Origin: Plantago major
Taxonomy: Eukaryota > Streptophyta > Magnoliopsida > Lamiales > Plantaginaceae
Reading direction: 5' to 3'
DNA: 64,000 nt
Assembly: GCA_026545765.1 (NCBI GenBank)
Contig: CM048842.1
Coordinates: 33,114,370-33,178,369 of the forward strand
Below are positions 48,998 to 61,036 of the stretch, in pieces. Below the pieces are notes generated by a model. It worked only from the letters and a program-made list of their open reading frames with translations, did not search any database and had not been told where the DNA came from. How positions within the stretch are numbered: position 1 is the stretch's first letter; each line of letters opens with the position of its first letter. Position numbers and translations under genes: made by a program.

Positions 48998-49974
48998 ATG
49001 TCTGCCGTCTCTCTGAGCTCAATCATAAGACATTCTAGTAAGTAGCATATCTTCAATCCATAGCTTACTGTGGCTTTTGGCTCAGCAAGGCCCTTAACGA
49101 TTTTAGGCTCAAAGCCTTGTATCTTCTTCACAAATTTCATGAAGGCGTACTTCCCCCAATTAAAAGGGTTTTCCAGCCTTTTGTTTTGTTGATTCAACAA
49201 GAACATCATCATCCAGTGTTCTTGGCTTATCTGGTCAGCTCCTCCTTGTAGAACATCAAAGCATCTGTGAAGGATACATGCCAACACATCCCAGTGAACC
49301 AACAGATGTCTGGTTCTGATGTCAGCAAGTTTGAAGTCGATGGGTGTGTCTGGCTTGTCAAGATCACACACATCACTGTAGAGCTTTTTGACACCCTCAA
49401 GGAGATCTTCATCCTTGGTGTCAATTTCAAAATCCTTTCCAAGATTTTGAAGTTCAAACAGCTCACAGAAAGCTGTTTCGTCAGCTTGAGTAATAGCAGT
49501 TGTAAAGGCAAAGTGGGATTTGGATAGCTGAGAGGCAGACAAATAATTAGAGATAGGGTACAGAACCGAGGAAGCAACATTATTTGCTTTGGAATGAGTA
49601 AGAGATGGAGGCAATGTGATGTTGTAAACGCCAAAGTGTGTAGGTGTTGCTTTTGGTCTAGAAGATCTCCTAATAGCATCATCAACATCATGTGTCGGAG
49701 AACTAGAAGACGACATATCTGTATTGGTGATAGCATGAATTTCATCCACCAAAGAAGGTTGAGAAGAATCGAAATCAGTGTGTAATGATTCTATTGTTGT
49801 ATCTGACGATTGAGGAGAGGGATCAGAAAGAGGAAGATCTGAGCAAAAATGCTGAACAAGTGTCTCATGTACAGGAGAAGATTCAACCACAGGAATATCT
49901 GGGACATCAGGAGGCATAGCAACTGGAGTACCAGGATTCTGAATAGGTAGAGTAGAATCAATCAAAGAATACAC
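48998..49974 (-). pseudogene. Chimeric ORF: copia pol linker fused to post-pol ORF fragment
   Basis: A minus-strand open frame starting at 49974. The first about 167 codons are the S/P/T-rich linker between integrase and RT of the short-LTR copia upstream (IRRSSRPKATPTHFGVYNIT, SASQLSKSHFAFTTAI). At about 49473 it passes in frame into about 160 codons of the SIRE-type post-pol ORF (FELQNLGKDFEIDTKDED, ILHRCFDVLQGGADQIS, NWGKYAFMKFVKKIQGF), matching 32030-32500 of Y. It runs on into unrelated sequence and the repeat until 48865. RT, RNase H and the second LTR of the copia are missing. Whether the fused frame is expressed is unknown; it lacks its own promoter. Confidence 0.8.
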
Positions 49975-52574
49975 ATACTCCTCATGTGTTGTGGTGGTTG
50001 GCTTATCATGAGTACTAATGTTATAAGGAATATTGATTCATAAAAATAAACATCCCTAGATATAATAATCTTGTTGGATTTTAAATGAAGGAGTTTGTTA
50101 CCCTTAATACCCATAGGATAGCCAAGAAAAACACATTTATCAGATCGAGCACTAAACTTGTGTCTGTGCTCCTTGATGGAGCTACTATAACATAAACATC
50201 CAAAGACTCGAAGGTGGTCATAATAAGGAGGTTTATTGTGTAGCATCTCATAAGGTGTCTTGTGGGATAAAACAGGTGATGGTAGTCGGTTGATGATATG
50301 AGCTGCAGCTAGAATAGAATCACTCCAGTATTGTAAAGGAAGGTTGGATTGAAAAATCAATGATCGAGCGACCTGAAGTAAGTGTTGATGCTTCCTTTCA
50401 ACCAACCCATTCTGCTGAGGAGTGTACACGCAAGATGTTTGATGTATTATGCCAGTGGAATTGCAGAAACTACGCATAATGAATTCCATGCCATTGTCGG
50501 ACCTGACACATTTAATCTTATAGCCAAACTGAGTGAACACCATGTTGTAAAAATGTGTCATATGAGTGTGAACTTCTGATTTATGTCTCATCAAATAGAT
50601 CCAGGTACACCTAGTGTAATCATCAACAATTGTCAAGAAGAATCTATATCCTTGACTACTAGGTGTAGCATAAGGTCCCCATATATCACAGTGTATAAGA
50701 TCAAAGGGAGAAGTAGTAGCAAAAGTACTACCAGGAAAAGAGATGCGCTTTTGTTTTGAAAAATGGCAAACATCACAAGGAACTGAAGGTTTACATTGAG
50801 AAGGTATAGCAGGTATCTTAGACATACATTGAAAAGAGGTATGGCCTAGTCTTAGATGCCACAAGTTTACATCTGAAACTGTAGAAAAAGCATGAGATAC
50901 ACCAGAAAAAGAAGAAGCCGCAACAGTCATAGGCACATGTACAGGACTAATGTGATTGCGGACAGGATGATGCAAGGCAGTAGCTTGGGAAGGCTTGAAA
51001 TTCAGATGATATAAGCCATTCTTTTGCTCAGCAAGACCAATCTCTTTGAATGGTATGTTGTCCTGCAAGATAAAATTCTCAGCTTCGAATAATATACATC
51101 TCGTAGCACTGAATAACACATGATAGTGAGATCTCTTGGTCAAGCTGCTAATAGAAAGTAAGTTATATGTAAAGCTAGGGACATATAACACATTCTTCAA
51201 TACCAAATCAGCAGATATTTGAATGTCACCCATGTAAGTAGCTATAGTGGAATTTTTGTTGGGTAGACTAATAAGAACATGAACAGGTATGCGCATAGAA
51301 GTGAAAAGAACCATATCACAAATCATGTGGTCAGTTTCCCCAGTGTCAACAATCCAAGAGGTCATATGTTTACTACTATAAGCAGTAAAGTAGCAGTGTA
51401 AGCCATGCAAACCTGTGGTGTTAATCTCAGAAGGATCAGTCGACAATGTTGCAACTGCGATGTTGGCTGAGTGAGGCTGGTCATGAGGATTTGTGGGAGT
51501 GTATTGCTGCGAATGCCTTTGCAAGGCAAAAAATTGATTGAACTGTTGCACCAGAGCCGGATCAATAACCAGATTATCACCCATATCCACATAACCACTA
51601 ACATCGACCATATTTGTAGATGGCTTTCTAGCAGCTTTAGAAGTTCGCCAACCAGGTGGATATCCAATCAATTGGAAGCAAGTGTCGGCAGTGTGGTTGG
51701 TCATTTGACAATTGGTGCACTTTCGTTTTGGTTTGTCTCGTGGATTTGTCTGAGGCCTGACTTGTGGATCTCGCATAGGGGGTCTGTAAACACCAGACTT
51801 GGCAAGCATTGCAGTGTTGTCCATTGGAGAGCTCAAGGCAGGTGTATATAGACTTCTTTGTGCCTCTTCCTGTAACAGTATGGAATATACTTGTACCAAA
51901 GATGGAATGGGCTTCTGTAGCAAAATTTGGCTACGCAGATTCACATAGGACTCGTCTAGGCCAACCATAAATTTGATCACAACATCTTTTTGCTGAGTCT
52001 GGGACGCTAATTGAACCAAGTCACACTTGCAAGCAGCTAATGCACCACAATTGCATTTAAAGAGAGGTCTATAACTCACATACTCATCCCAAATGCCTTT
52101 AAACATATTATAGTATTGTGTGATACTCAAAGAACCTTTAGATAGATTACTAAGAGATTTTTCCAAGTGAAAAACTCTAGGGCCATCAGATTTCATGTAA
52201 GTAGTTTGAAGATCGACCCAAACATCTCGTGCAGAGGTAAAATATAACAGGTTGTTCTTAACAAAGTCATCTAAGGACAAATTAATCCAAGAAAGTACCA
52301 AGGCATTAGCCTTCTCCCAAGCCGCATAAAGAACAGTATCATTGATGCTAGGAACAGGTAAACTGCCATCAATTAAAGGGAGTTTGTTCTTTACCTGTAA
52401 GGCGCGTATAACGGCTTTGCTCCATGAGACATAGTTCTCGCCATTGAAGGTTACAGAGATGACATTGAGGACAGGGTGATCTGACGGATGATAGAAATAT
52501 GGAGAGCTCGGATTTACAGCCAGATCAAGGTTACGGGTATTGGAAGATTGACTAATAGCACTTGAAGACGCCAT
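49962..52574 (-). pseudogene. Short-LTR copia: gag, protease, integrase
   Basis: 870-codon frame starting MASSSAISQSS. Order: copia gag (HPSDHPVLNVISVTFNGENY, WINLSLDDFVKNNL), CCHC knuckle (CTNCQMTNHTADTC, about residue 285-300), protease (WIVDTGETDHMI, about residue 407), gag-pre-integrase (LWHLRLGHTS), integrase HHCC (CDVCHFSKQKR) and the D,D,E residues (IHCDIWGPYA; CVRSDNGMEF; TPQQNGLVERKHQ), then FGCLCYSSS and KCVFLGYPMGIKGN. A one-base shift near 50030 moves the frame to the 49974 ORF. It would encode particle, maturation and integration functions but cannot be autonomous since RT is missing. Belongs to a lineage different from A-D (short LTR, no coiled-coil gag; Retrofit/Tork-like by appearance). 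Confidence 0.9.
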
Positions 52575-52767
52575 TGATGAATCGAACAGAGAACGTCAAC
52601 AATTGATCAGGAATGGCCGTCAATCGAACCAACAATAAACGATCTTGAACGAAAACGATCCAAGATCGAAAAACTGAACAAGCTCTGTTAATCGAACAGA
52701 AACCAGAGTATTGTGCGGAAGAAAAAAGATCGAAAGAAGGTTCACGGAAATCAGAATTTTCCGTAAA

Positions 52768-52776
52768 CTGATACCA
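52768..52776 (-). promoter_or_regulatory. Primer binding site of short-LTR copia
   Basis: TGGTATCAG on the minus strand, directly adjacent to the LTR end CACA, about 190 bases upstream of the gag start at 52574. Confidence 0.85.
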
Positions 52777-52987
52777 TGTGAAAGAGAGGAGAATCACTCT
52801 CGTATATTGATGATTGAATAATGAATACAATGCTATTTGAGAAACTAATCTCTTGCTTAAATAGAAAATAGAACAGAACATAAATCCTAATCCTAACTGA
52901 CTTCTAATACTAATCCTAACTGACTTCTAATTGGTTCCCTTGAGATAACTGGCAGTAGAAGGCATTTAAGTCAGACAGGGATCAACA
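52777..52987 (-). repeat. 211-bp LTR of short-LTR copia
   Basis: On the minus strand from TGTTGATCCCTG to CTCTCTTTCACA. Includes the duplicated phrase 'taatcctaactgacttctaa' (about 52890-52930). Beyond it (52988 on) lies the intron of the GMI1-like gene, so this marks the insertion point. The partner LTR is not in the window. Confidence 0.87.
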
Positions 52988-53079
52988 ATTTACATGTTCT
53001 TATTTGATGGCATTTGATGCGCATACGTTAAATTGATTATTTTAGAACATTATACACGCTGATAGAGTAACTCACGAAC

Positions 53080-55149
53080 CTTGACATGGACAATTAACAA
53101 AAGATGCTTTATCAGGTGTGCTTATATTTAAGGTAGCTTTATAATTTGGCCGAATCTTGTCCAATTCATTGCTTTCAAGTATAAAATCCTGCAGAAAATT
53201 AAATATTATGATCTGAAGCTTCATGAGAGATATGTTGAAGTCTTGAAGATAAAAAGCAATGAACTACCTTGATTGTCAGAGTTAAGTTGGCATTTGTTGT
53301 GCTCACTTTAATGCCATTTGCTTGCACAAGAACATAATCGTTTGAGATCAGATTTATTTTCAGTTTTGGAACACTTTCAAATGGGACGTTGTTGTTAAAA
53401 CGATCATAGCATGCAACTGAAAGGCATGGAAAAGGTGAACCAACCCTGTCCAACAGAAAAGAAGTTAAATTGGTGTCACGATTAGGTTTTCGCTGATCTA
53501 GAAACAAAGATACTAATGATGGACAATAATAAACTGAAATGCTTAAGCCATTTAAAGATTCTTGACAAATGTAGAACTGAACGAGAAAGGGCAATTTTAC
53601 TAGAAACATGGAGAAGTGGTAATATCTTGTCAATGTGAATTGTTCCCCGGTGCGATACTAATATACCCAGATTTTTTTAGTTTTGCCTGAACATTTTAGA
53701 TAAATAATAATCATAATAGGTGCTATAAGACATGAAAATTTTCAACCCAGTTTTGAAACAATGACCCAAAAAGGGTGCATGTGCAGGAATCTGCAGCGTA
53801 CACAATCATGTCACACCACAGGGAGAAGACTCCTTACCCAGTCTAATTTATAGAATTTAATTTATAGGTCTGTATGTGGTTTTAATTGCAACATTAATAC
53901 ACTATCATCCACCTTCTTCTAGAAATTATAAAGGGCAGTGACAACGTGATATTTTACAGGCATCATTAATGAATTTTGCATCAAGAGCGCTTATAGTTGG
54001 GACATCAAAGTCTATCATTTGACTGAATATTTACATATATGTTCTTCAGAAGCATATTGCATGGAATCATGTTTAGCAGTTGGGGGCGGACGATGGAGGA
54101 CTTTAGTTTATAACATATGTACCTTCATCATGTTTTCATTTTCCACAGGTGAAAATCTCCAAAAGAGGCATCTCAATGAATGTCCGAATGCAGTAAATGA
54201 CATTAATGATAAGTTGATAACATGTACTATGTGGTACTGCTACCCCAGAAAGTCAGCATACATTTAAAACCATGAGTATTGGGTAACTGAACTTTTTACA
54301 ACTAGGTTGTCACCCATATATTGCACATATTGCTTCTCCATCTATGCAGGAACAATGCTCAAGCAAAACTGTTGGCAAGAACATTGTTCCTGAATTTCGA
54401 GGCAAGAAAATCTACAGTCTTTTATCTATTCGACAATGTGATTTACGGTTGGTTGGTTAACAGTGAAATATTTATTTTTCCAATTACTAAACGAGATTAA
54501 ATTATTGAAAGAGTTGAACCCATATGCTGGAGAGTGTGTATCAAGAGAAACTTATCAGGAATAAGCTAATAACCGAATGCATCACAAACTCAAAATTTAA
54601 ACGCAGTCACCTGACTTTGAATTCGTTGGTCTCATCACTTAGGACTCTCCAACTGCAACAAAGCCTTCACTCGGACAACTTGTTCACAACCCACATCCCA
54701 CTTATTCTGGTACATTAATTTCCAAGAACTGAATCAGAAAGGGATCAACATGTGCATTGTGATAAGCTTCACAACATAAGAGTTCTGTTTTTTCCTTCCA
54801 TAAATAAGGTAGAAGTTACCAGGGAAAATTTGAATATATAACGTCCGGCTTTCTGGAACGTCGAAATTCTCGATCTCAATGGAAAAATGTATATTCCATG
54901 AAGCCCCTTAGTCGTTGTTGGGTTTATCCTCACTGTATATATATGATCAATTCTTTCAGCACTCTTTCCACTGGCTTTAGCGTCGTACTTTACATCGATC
55001 TGAAGAAGCATCTCAAGATTATCTCTGACAATGAACTTCTGGTCCAACATCTTCGAGTTTTTGGCAGAATTGTAAGTGTTTGGGCGAACGACAGCGACAA
55101 TGTTCTCAGGCATTACATCCCTGGCTTCCACTTCACATGTGAGCGAACC
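53080..55149 (-). pseudogene. GMI1: GMI1-like exons 16-19: beta-rich region
   Basis: Exon 54820-55149 reads GSLTCEVEARDVMPENIVAV, KYDAKASGKSAERIDHIYTV and GLHGIYIFPLRSRISTFQKA. Exon 54611-54652 gives WRVLSDETNEFKVR. Exon 53268-53445 gives VGSPFPCLSVACYDRFNNNV then SNDYVLVQANGIKVST. Exon 53080-53188 gives DFILESNELDKIRPNYKATL. Phases fit between the last three (2, 0, 1); a short exon must be missing between 54820 and 54652 since the phases differ by two. These repeats of Ig-like beta segments precede the SMC hinge in the family; the hinge itself is not in the window. Confidence 0.82.
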
Positions 55150-55566
55150 CTGAATAACCACACAAAAACTAGAACGGCCATGTACATGCACATGGTGCTG
55201 ATAAAGTATAATCCTGCTCTCAACTAAACTCAATTATTCAAAATGAATTTTTCTGTTTTAGTCTAAAGATTATGAATTGAATGATAAATCATACCCGTTA
55301 TATGACCATGATAGTAAATACAAAGGAAAGAAACAAATAGAGATAAATGACCATAAAGTGAGAACAAGAAGTGGTTGTCTAAAGAATCCGGGTTTTCTCT
55401 TGTGCAACTAAGTCAGCAGTTCAATCCCGTTAACAATCTTACACAGATGACTATACTTGATACTAATAGTTATATAAACAATTTGAAACAACTGAAAGTT
55501 CTTAAAAAACCTAGATAGAAGAAATTGTGTCTAATTAGCAAATGTGGCAGAACTCTCCAAGTCTAA

Positions 55567-56229
55567 GGCTGGTTGTTATGGAAGTTGAAATGATTTTGTC
55601 ACCCCCATTTTCACATAATGTGACATGATTTTTGTTCTTATGGGAGCAAAAATCATGTCACTTTCCATTTTCACTCCCTTTTTTGTCACCAAGTGACAAA
55701 AATGGGAGGTTAAAAGCAGTTGGACCAGGGTTGATTTTGTTGTTTTTGAATTTTTAACATCTTTCCGTTTTCAGTCATAACGGTTATAAAAAAAATTATA
55801 AACGGAATTCTCTTTTTTATCTATAAATAGACACCAAGTTTGCATATACTTAAATCATTCCTTCTCAAACTCAATTTTTCTTCTAATTAAATTTGGTACA
55901 CGCTCATAGTTTTCATGCTGATACTTTACGTTTTCTTGTATTAAATGTCATTGTATCGTTTCATTTCGCTTTATTGTATTTCTCTATGTTATTTGTATAG
56001 TTATTGTAGAAAATGTTAGAAAAATATGAAAAGTATATTTTTTAAATTTTTTAATCAAATTTAATAATAAAATATTATATTTAGAATAAAAGAGTAACTA
56101 TACATTAAAATTAAAAAATAAAAATTTCGGTGACAATAGTTTTTTTTTTTTTGGTCACCGTAACAAGTTGGTGACAAGATGTGTCACTCAATGTGACAAC
56201 CATTTCTGTTGTCAGCCTAATGACCAGCC
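55567..56229. mobile_element. Tourist-like (PIF/Harbinger-type) MITE
   Basis: 663 bases in the intron between GMI1-like exons 15 and 16. Ends are inverted (GGCTGGTTGTTATGG at left; CCTAATGACCAGCC at right) and flanked by TAA on both sides (55564-55566; 56230-56232), the 3-bp target duplication of PIF/Harbinger elements. Inside are repeated short 'gtgaca'/'tgtcac' palindromes. No transposase. Confidence 0.75.
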
Positions 56230-57724
56230 TAAGTGTCAACTCAACACGCTTCTTAACTTTCTAATGCAAGAATTCCACTAAATCAGGATCTCAGGCAAGA
56301 ATGTGCACTAAATCAGTCAGGTGTATAATAAGCAAAGCTTAGTTGCCTGCCATTCTACCATAGGCTAATAATATCTCCATGAATTATATGTCCTTTCAGA
56401 GAGTGCAAGCAAAAACAGATAAGTTTGATAATAAAATGTAAAGGTCATGCGTGTACTTTTAAGCTTCTATTGATCGTATAATGAAAAACAAGGAAAGAAC
56501 ATTTGCGAGTTAGGATTTTCATCAACCAACCCCTTCTATCTCCAGCTTTTGGCAATCTATGTTGCTTAATATATCAATGGAAGAAGGCAATTTCTGCGAA
56601 TATAACTCAAGTCTATTCTTCCCGGCTAGATCATCAATGGTCACGCACTGCAAAAGGAGGGTCGGCATTAAAAACTAAATTTCAGTGCAGAACTAGGATT
56701 TAAATATTTAAAGAAGTATCAGAATTAACAGATGACCTTTCCAGCATCAATCACGCTGATTGGAACAGAGATAGAGTCTCTCAAATCTATCTTGTCAGTT
56801 GAAAAAGAGAACCCCCTGTTTTCCGGTACACCAAGTGGCCTACATAGTAAAAAATTAAACAAAATTCAGAAGCCACTAGTTCGGATGCCTTGTATAGAAA
56901 CTACAGACATGACATACCTGCAAATAAGTCGCGCCTCTCCTATTTTGATATGATAAGAAAATAATCCGCTAACATCAATAGAAAACAAAAGGTCCGAAGA
57001 AAGTGGTGTAGAATATTACCATAAAAGGAATACCATACAGGACATACTATAGATGTCTAAGTGTAGAAATTCAGAATTCAGAATTACCGCTTGATTTATG
57101 CTTGGGCAAACTAAGTAATTGCCATTCTAAGTAGAATAATTTCAGCACATACCACAGGTATCCCTCGAAGCCCTTGCAAAGGATGTATTCCAGTATAGCG
57201 TATACATGCTGTTTGTGGACTCCAGTACATGCTCCTTTAAGGAGTTTGATCTTCTGGCCGGCTGTCCAAACACTTCCTTTTGTGTCGATCTCCTTATAAA
57301 CCCTAACAACTGCAAGGTACCAGACACTTGTCAAATATGTTGAGTTGCCTAGACGCTTAGAAACCTGTCTTAATACAGTTCCTCGATCACAATGATTCAA
57401 TGAAGTGCATGCTGCCAATTAAGTGTCAGATTGCTAGTTGTACTAGAAACACGATCTGGAAGAGATCATACGGCTAAGTAATTACCATCTGAATTTATCC
57501 CAAGCTTTTTATCCTTGGTAGTAGGAACAACAAGAGTGTATTCACCAACACCAGAGTCAATTTCATCATCATAGCGCCCATGTAAATCCAAGATCCAATC
57601 ATGATATTGCTTTTCAAGTTGTGAGAGACTCAACTTTTTCCCATCTCTATGAATTTCAATTTGCACTCCTGCACAAAATTATAGTATTGTATTGTTAGAC
57701 CTCAACTAATTCTCCTAAATCATA

Positions 57725-58379
57725 CTTCCTCGACCCGCGGGAATAGATTTCTATTTGTTCTATTGGTCAACAAAATAAGGGAAAATGGAAGATTGAACAT
57801 TAATTAAATGAAAAAATAATAAAGAATGGATAAAAATTGATAGTGGTTTGTTAAAATGGAAAGTTGAGTACTCCCTCCTATTCATGATATAAAAGGTTTT
57901 GGTTCACACAAATTAAGACAACTCTCTTTTCATTACTCATTAGTAGTCTTCATAAATAATTGTGAACAAAAATGTCAGTGTCTTGAACAAATAAATCCAC
58001 CAATAAAAGATGATAAATATGCTTAGTTTTTGTAGCGTCCAGGACAAAATAAATGAAAAATAATAAAATCAATATGGGTTGGATGCCTACGAAATGGTGA
58101 AAACACAGAATCACATTTTAGAATCTCCTAAAACATATATTTATCAAATTGAACATAACCCAAAACATCTTATTTATTATGAATAGAAGGGAGTATTATT
58201 TAAATGAAGAATGAATAAAAAAGACATAGTGGGTTCATAAAGTTGTAAATATGAGTGTATTATGTGGATATTAGTAAAGTCGAGAGTAAAAGGTAAGAAT
58301 TACCAAAAATGGGAATGGGAAACTTTGTGTGGGATGACTAAAATAGAAAAATGGCAAACTTATCACGGGATGGAGGAAG
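57725..58379. mobile_element. Stowaway-like MITE (outer)
   Basis: Left end CTTCCTCGACCCGCGGG and right end CCCGTGATAAGT... seen as 'cacgggatggaggaag' form an imperfect inverted pair, flanked by TA. The 5' sequence 'gggaatagatttctatttg' is typical of Stowaway elements in plants. It is interrupted by the inner MITE. Confidence 0.65.
57871..58193. mobile_element. Stowaway-like MITE (inner)
   Basis: About 323 bases with inverted ends CTCCCTCCTATTCATGATA and (right, reverse) CTCCCTTCTATTCATAATA, flanked by TA. It lies wholly inside the outer MITE, and both lie in the intron between GMI1-like exons 11 and 12. Confidence 0.75.
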
Positions 58380-60952
58380 TAACATTTATGAGATAGATAA
58401 AAACTAGAATTCACATATTCAATATGAAGTATACTTTCTTGTCTTCAGGAGTAATGTTGCCGAAGTTCTTTAATGCAGAGGTGTAAGGATGGTGGTGAGC
58501 AAAGATCTGTCTGAAGAATACATGCACATGAGATTTGTTTAGGGAATACTAGCATAATGCACACGCGAGTACATAGATTAATCAGAATAATCACTATAAG
58601 CATTGGCCTTCAAGATGTACATTCATAGTATGCAAATTATTGCTTATAAAATACTTACAAGTAAAGAGGCAGCATGAAGCTGAAAATATGGCCAAGTATT
58701 TTATCAGTTTCTGTGTGTATGCAGATTATTAATTCTGAGAAGCTTAGACACTTCAATTGACATACTGTACTGTGCAACTGCCAACATTAATGAATAATGA
58801 CAATGAGCAATTAAGCGATGCTACTAACTTATACCTTGGAGGGTTTTGGATTGAAGCCAGAATCAGTATCTGCAACAACAGTGTGTCTTGCTTATACATC
58901 GCAATGCCTATAAAGCAATCAATAGTTTTACAATTCATAATTAGCATTTGATCCTTGGACTTTACATATTTTACCTATAAAGCACTTGACTCTGTAACAG
59001 CATCTCTTCAAAATGTGTGCCACTTCACCTTTTCTTTGCTTAGGCTCCATAGAAGGAAGCCAGGCCTGTGAAGAGTAATAAACACAAACCCAAGGTCATC
59101 CACTAAAAGGCAAAGTGAGGCTTCTATAAAATACTACCGTTGCATAGTGATAACTAATTAGGCTTAGGCATGGTTAGAACTTAGAAGCAAGGCAAATAAG
59201 TCATAATCGTAACTGGAGTAAAAACATGGAGTCGGCTGTGTTTGTGCATGAAATAAATTATAAATCAAAATGGCAAATTATCAACTTACCCAGCGAGCAT
59301 CTGGTAGGAGACGACCCAGCCGGCGGATCGATACACGGCTAAAACTCTCATAACTCTCTCTGATTGCATGATACCCATCGTTTTCTAGCGTATTCATTAT
59401 TCTGATAATGCTCTCTTCACCCTGAAATGATCCAGATGCAGACATCTTGTAGATAAAAAAAGCTCTTCAATGTTTATATATAGATGCCAAGCATGAAAAT
59501 CTTACCTCAACTATGGGAAAGTAAACACACTTCAACCTTGCATTTGCTTCCAGAATGACATTGTTCCCTGGGATTGGAGTCTCATATTAAATTTGACCAC
59601 AAACTAATATAACGACAGCTACTACTGGAGCATTTTGATGTACTCAGTTACAATAAGATTAGCATGTTGCAAGACATATGTGCTTACTTTGATCTTCCGT
59701 TGAATAGTTATCCTGATTAAAGGTAAAGTGAAGTTGCAGAATAAACTCGGGACCGTTGCATGAATGCAAGTTTGTTGTGGCAACTTCACCTCCCTCTATC
59801 TCAGCCAAATCAATCCCATTGACCTGCATTCATAATATATTAAAACAAAATGAGATGAACCAAAACCATTTAGACTCTTGTTCTTTAACAGTTGAACTTA
59901 TCCAAAGAAATATACAAATATAAGAATAGCTGGTTCAATGAGATAACGTCTTCCTTTTTCGCATATGCTTCATTAAATCCTTCCTCCCTACTGACAAGGG
60001 TATCGATGGTCTCCATACTTTCACATCTTTAAGGATTTTATTAATTATGGTGCCTTGTTAGAAATGACACAATCTAAAGTTAGTGTTATTCTTTATTCCT
60101 GTGGCACCAAACAATCAACTTATTTTACCTTACTTTAGCAGTTCTTCGCTCATTTTCATTATATATTTAAATAACACCAAATATAATTCACTTACAATGG
60201 TATACTATTTATATATCTAACGTAAATTTGTCGTTTGTTTTGGGATGGAGGGAGTATTGGCCGTATTGCATATTAAAACTTGATCAGTGTAAGAAAAGAG
60301 ATACTGCTGAACATTGAGTAGGAATTTCAGTGGAAAGCTATTAAACTACTTCCAGAAAATACTTCTTATATGCAGAATCTGTAATCAAATTATATGCGGT
60401 AAGGTAAAACCGTTGTACAGATTAACAAGACTAAGCACAGAAGAAAGAGGAACAATGTGATGAGAAGAAACAAAATTTGAAAGTGTGAATCCTAGAGTAC
60501 CAGGAAGGTCCATAGAGCCATTTTTATGGGTGAGAATAAAATTGAGGGTTACAGAAAACCCAATGAAGATGAGAATTCTGAAATCACCTGAAACTCAACG
60601 GGTGTGCTTGTCCTCCCAGATACATCATCGTACTGTCCAATACGTGACAAGAATTAACATGATAACAAACACAATAAATGCAATAAAAACCACCCGGTTC
60701 ACAATAATGAATTCACACACAGGTAGAATATGACAGTACACCAGGAGAGAGATACAAGTACGTACACGTAATTTGACTGAGAATTTTCCAGACCACAAGG
60801 TTAACTATCATAGTCGACCAAGCTAAATTGTTAAACAACATCCTTAGTTTGGTCTTTGGAGGAAAGTTTCCTTCCAAAATTGTAACTTAAGTCCTATAAA
60901 GTACAAAGTAAATGCTAGAGCAAAAAAGGACCAACATCTGAAAAAAAATATT

Positions 60953-60955
60953 TTA

Positions 60956-61036
<81 letters not shown>
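60953..61036. repeat. (TA)n microsatellite with interspersed TAC/GTA
   Basis: About 84 bases of alternating TA with three single-base breaks (tatac, atgta, tatac) placed so that the whole tract is nearly self-complementary. It lies in the interval where the missing ATPase exons would be expected. Confidence 0.9.

Larger units (their letters stand above)
56531..60632 (-). pseudogene. GMI1: GMI1-like exons 5-15: middle region
   Basis: Translations in order: YDDVSGRTSTPVEFQ; VNGIDLAEIEGGEVATTNLH then CNGPEFILQLHF; ILEANARLKCVYFPIVE; GEESIIRIMNTLENDGYH; AWLPSMEPKQRKGEVAHILK; DTDSGFNPKPSK; FAHHHPYTSALKNFGN; VQIEIHRDGKKLSLSQLEKQ; VVRVYKEIDTKGSVWTAGQ then LLKGACTGVHKQHVYAILEY; PLGVPENRGFSFSTDK; CVTIDDLAGKNRLELYSQ. 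This is the long transducer-like region that in the family follows the ATPase. Borders are GT/AG. Exon 58435-58510 is the odd one: entering from exon 58835-58869 in phase 0 it hits a stop, while the homologous frame (AHHHPYT) needs one base fewer, so there is a frame conflict. Confidence 0.82.

Noticed and set aside
49227..49745. 172-codon minus-strand frame
   Set aside because: Out-of-frame shadow of the chimeric ORF at 48998-49974.
60236..60256. Third Stowaway MITE ('gggatggagggagta')
   Set aside because: Only one end seen; no inverted partner within 600 bases to the left.
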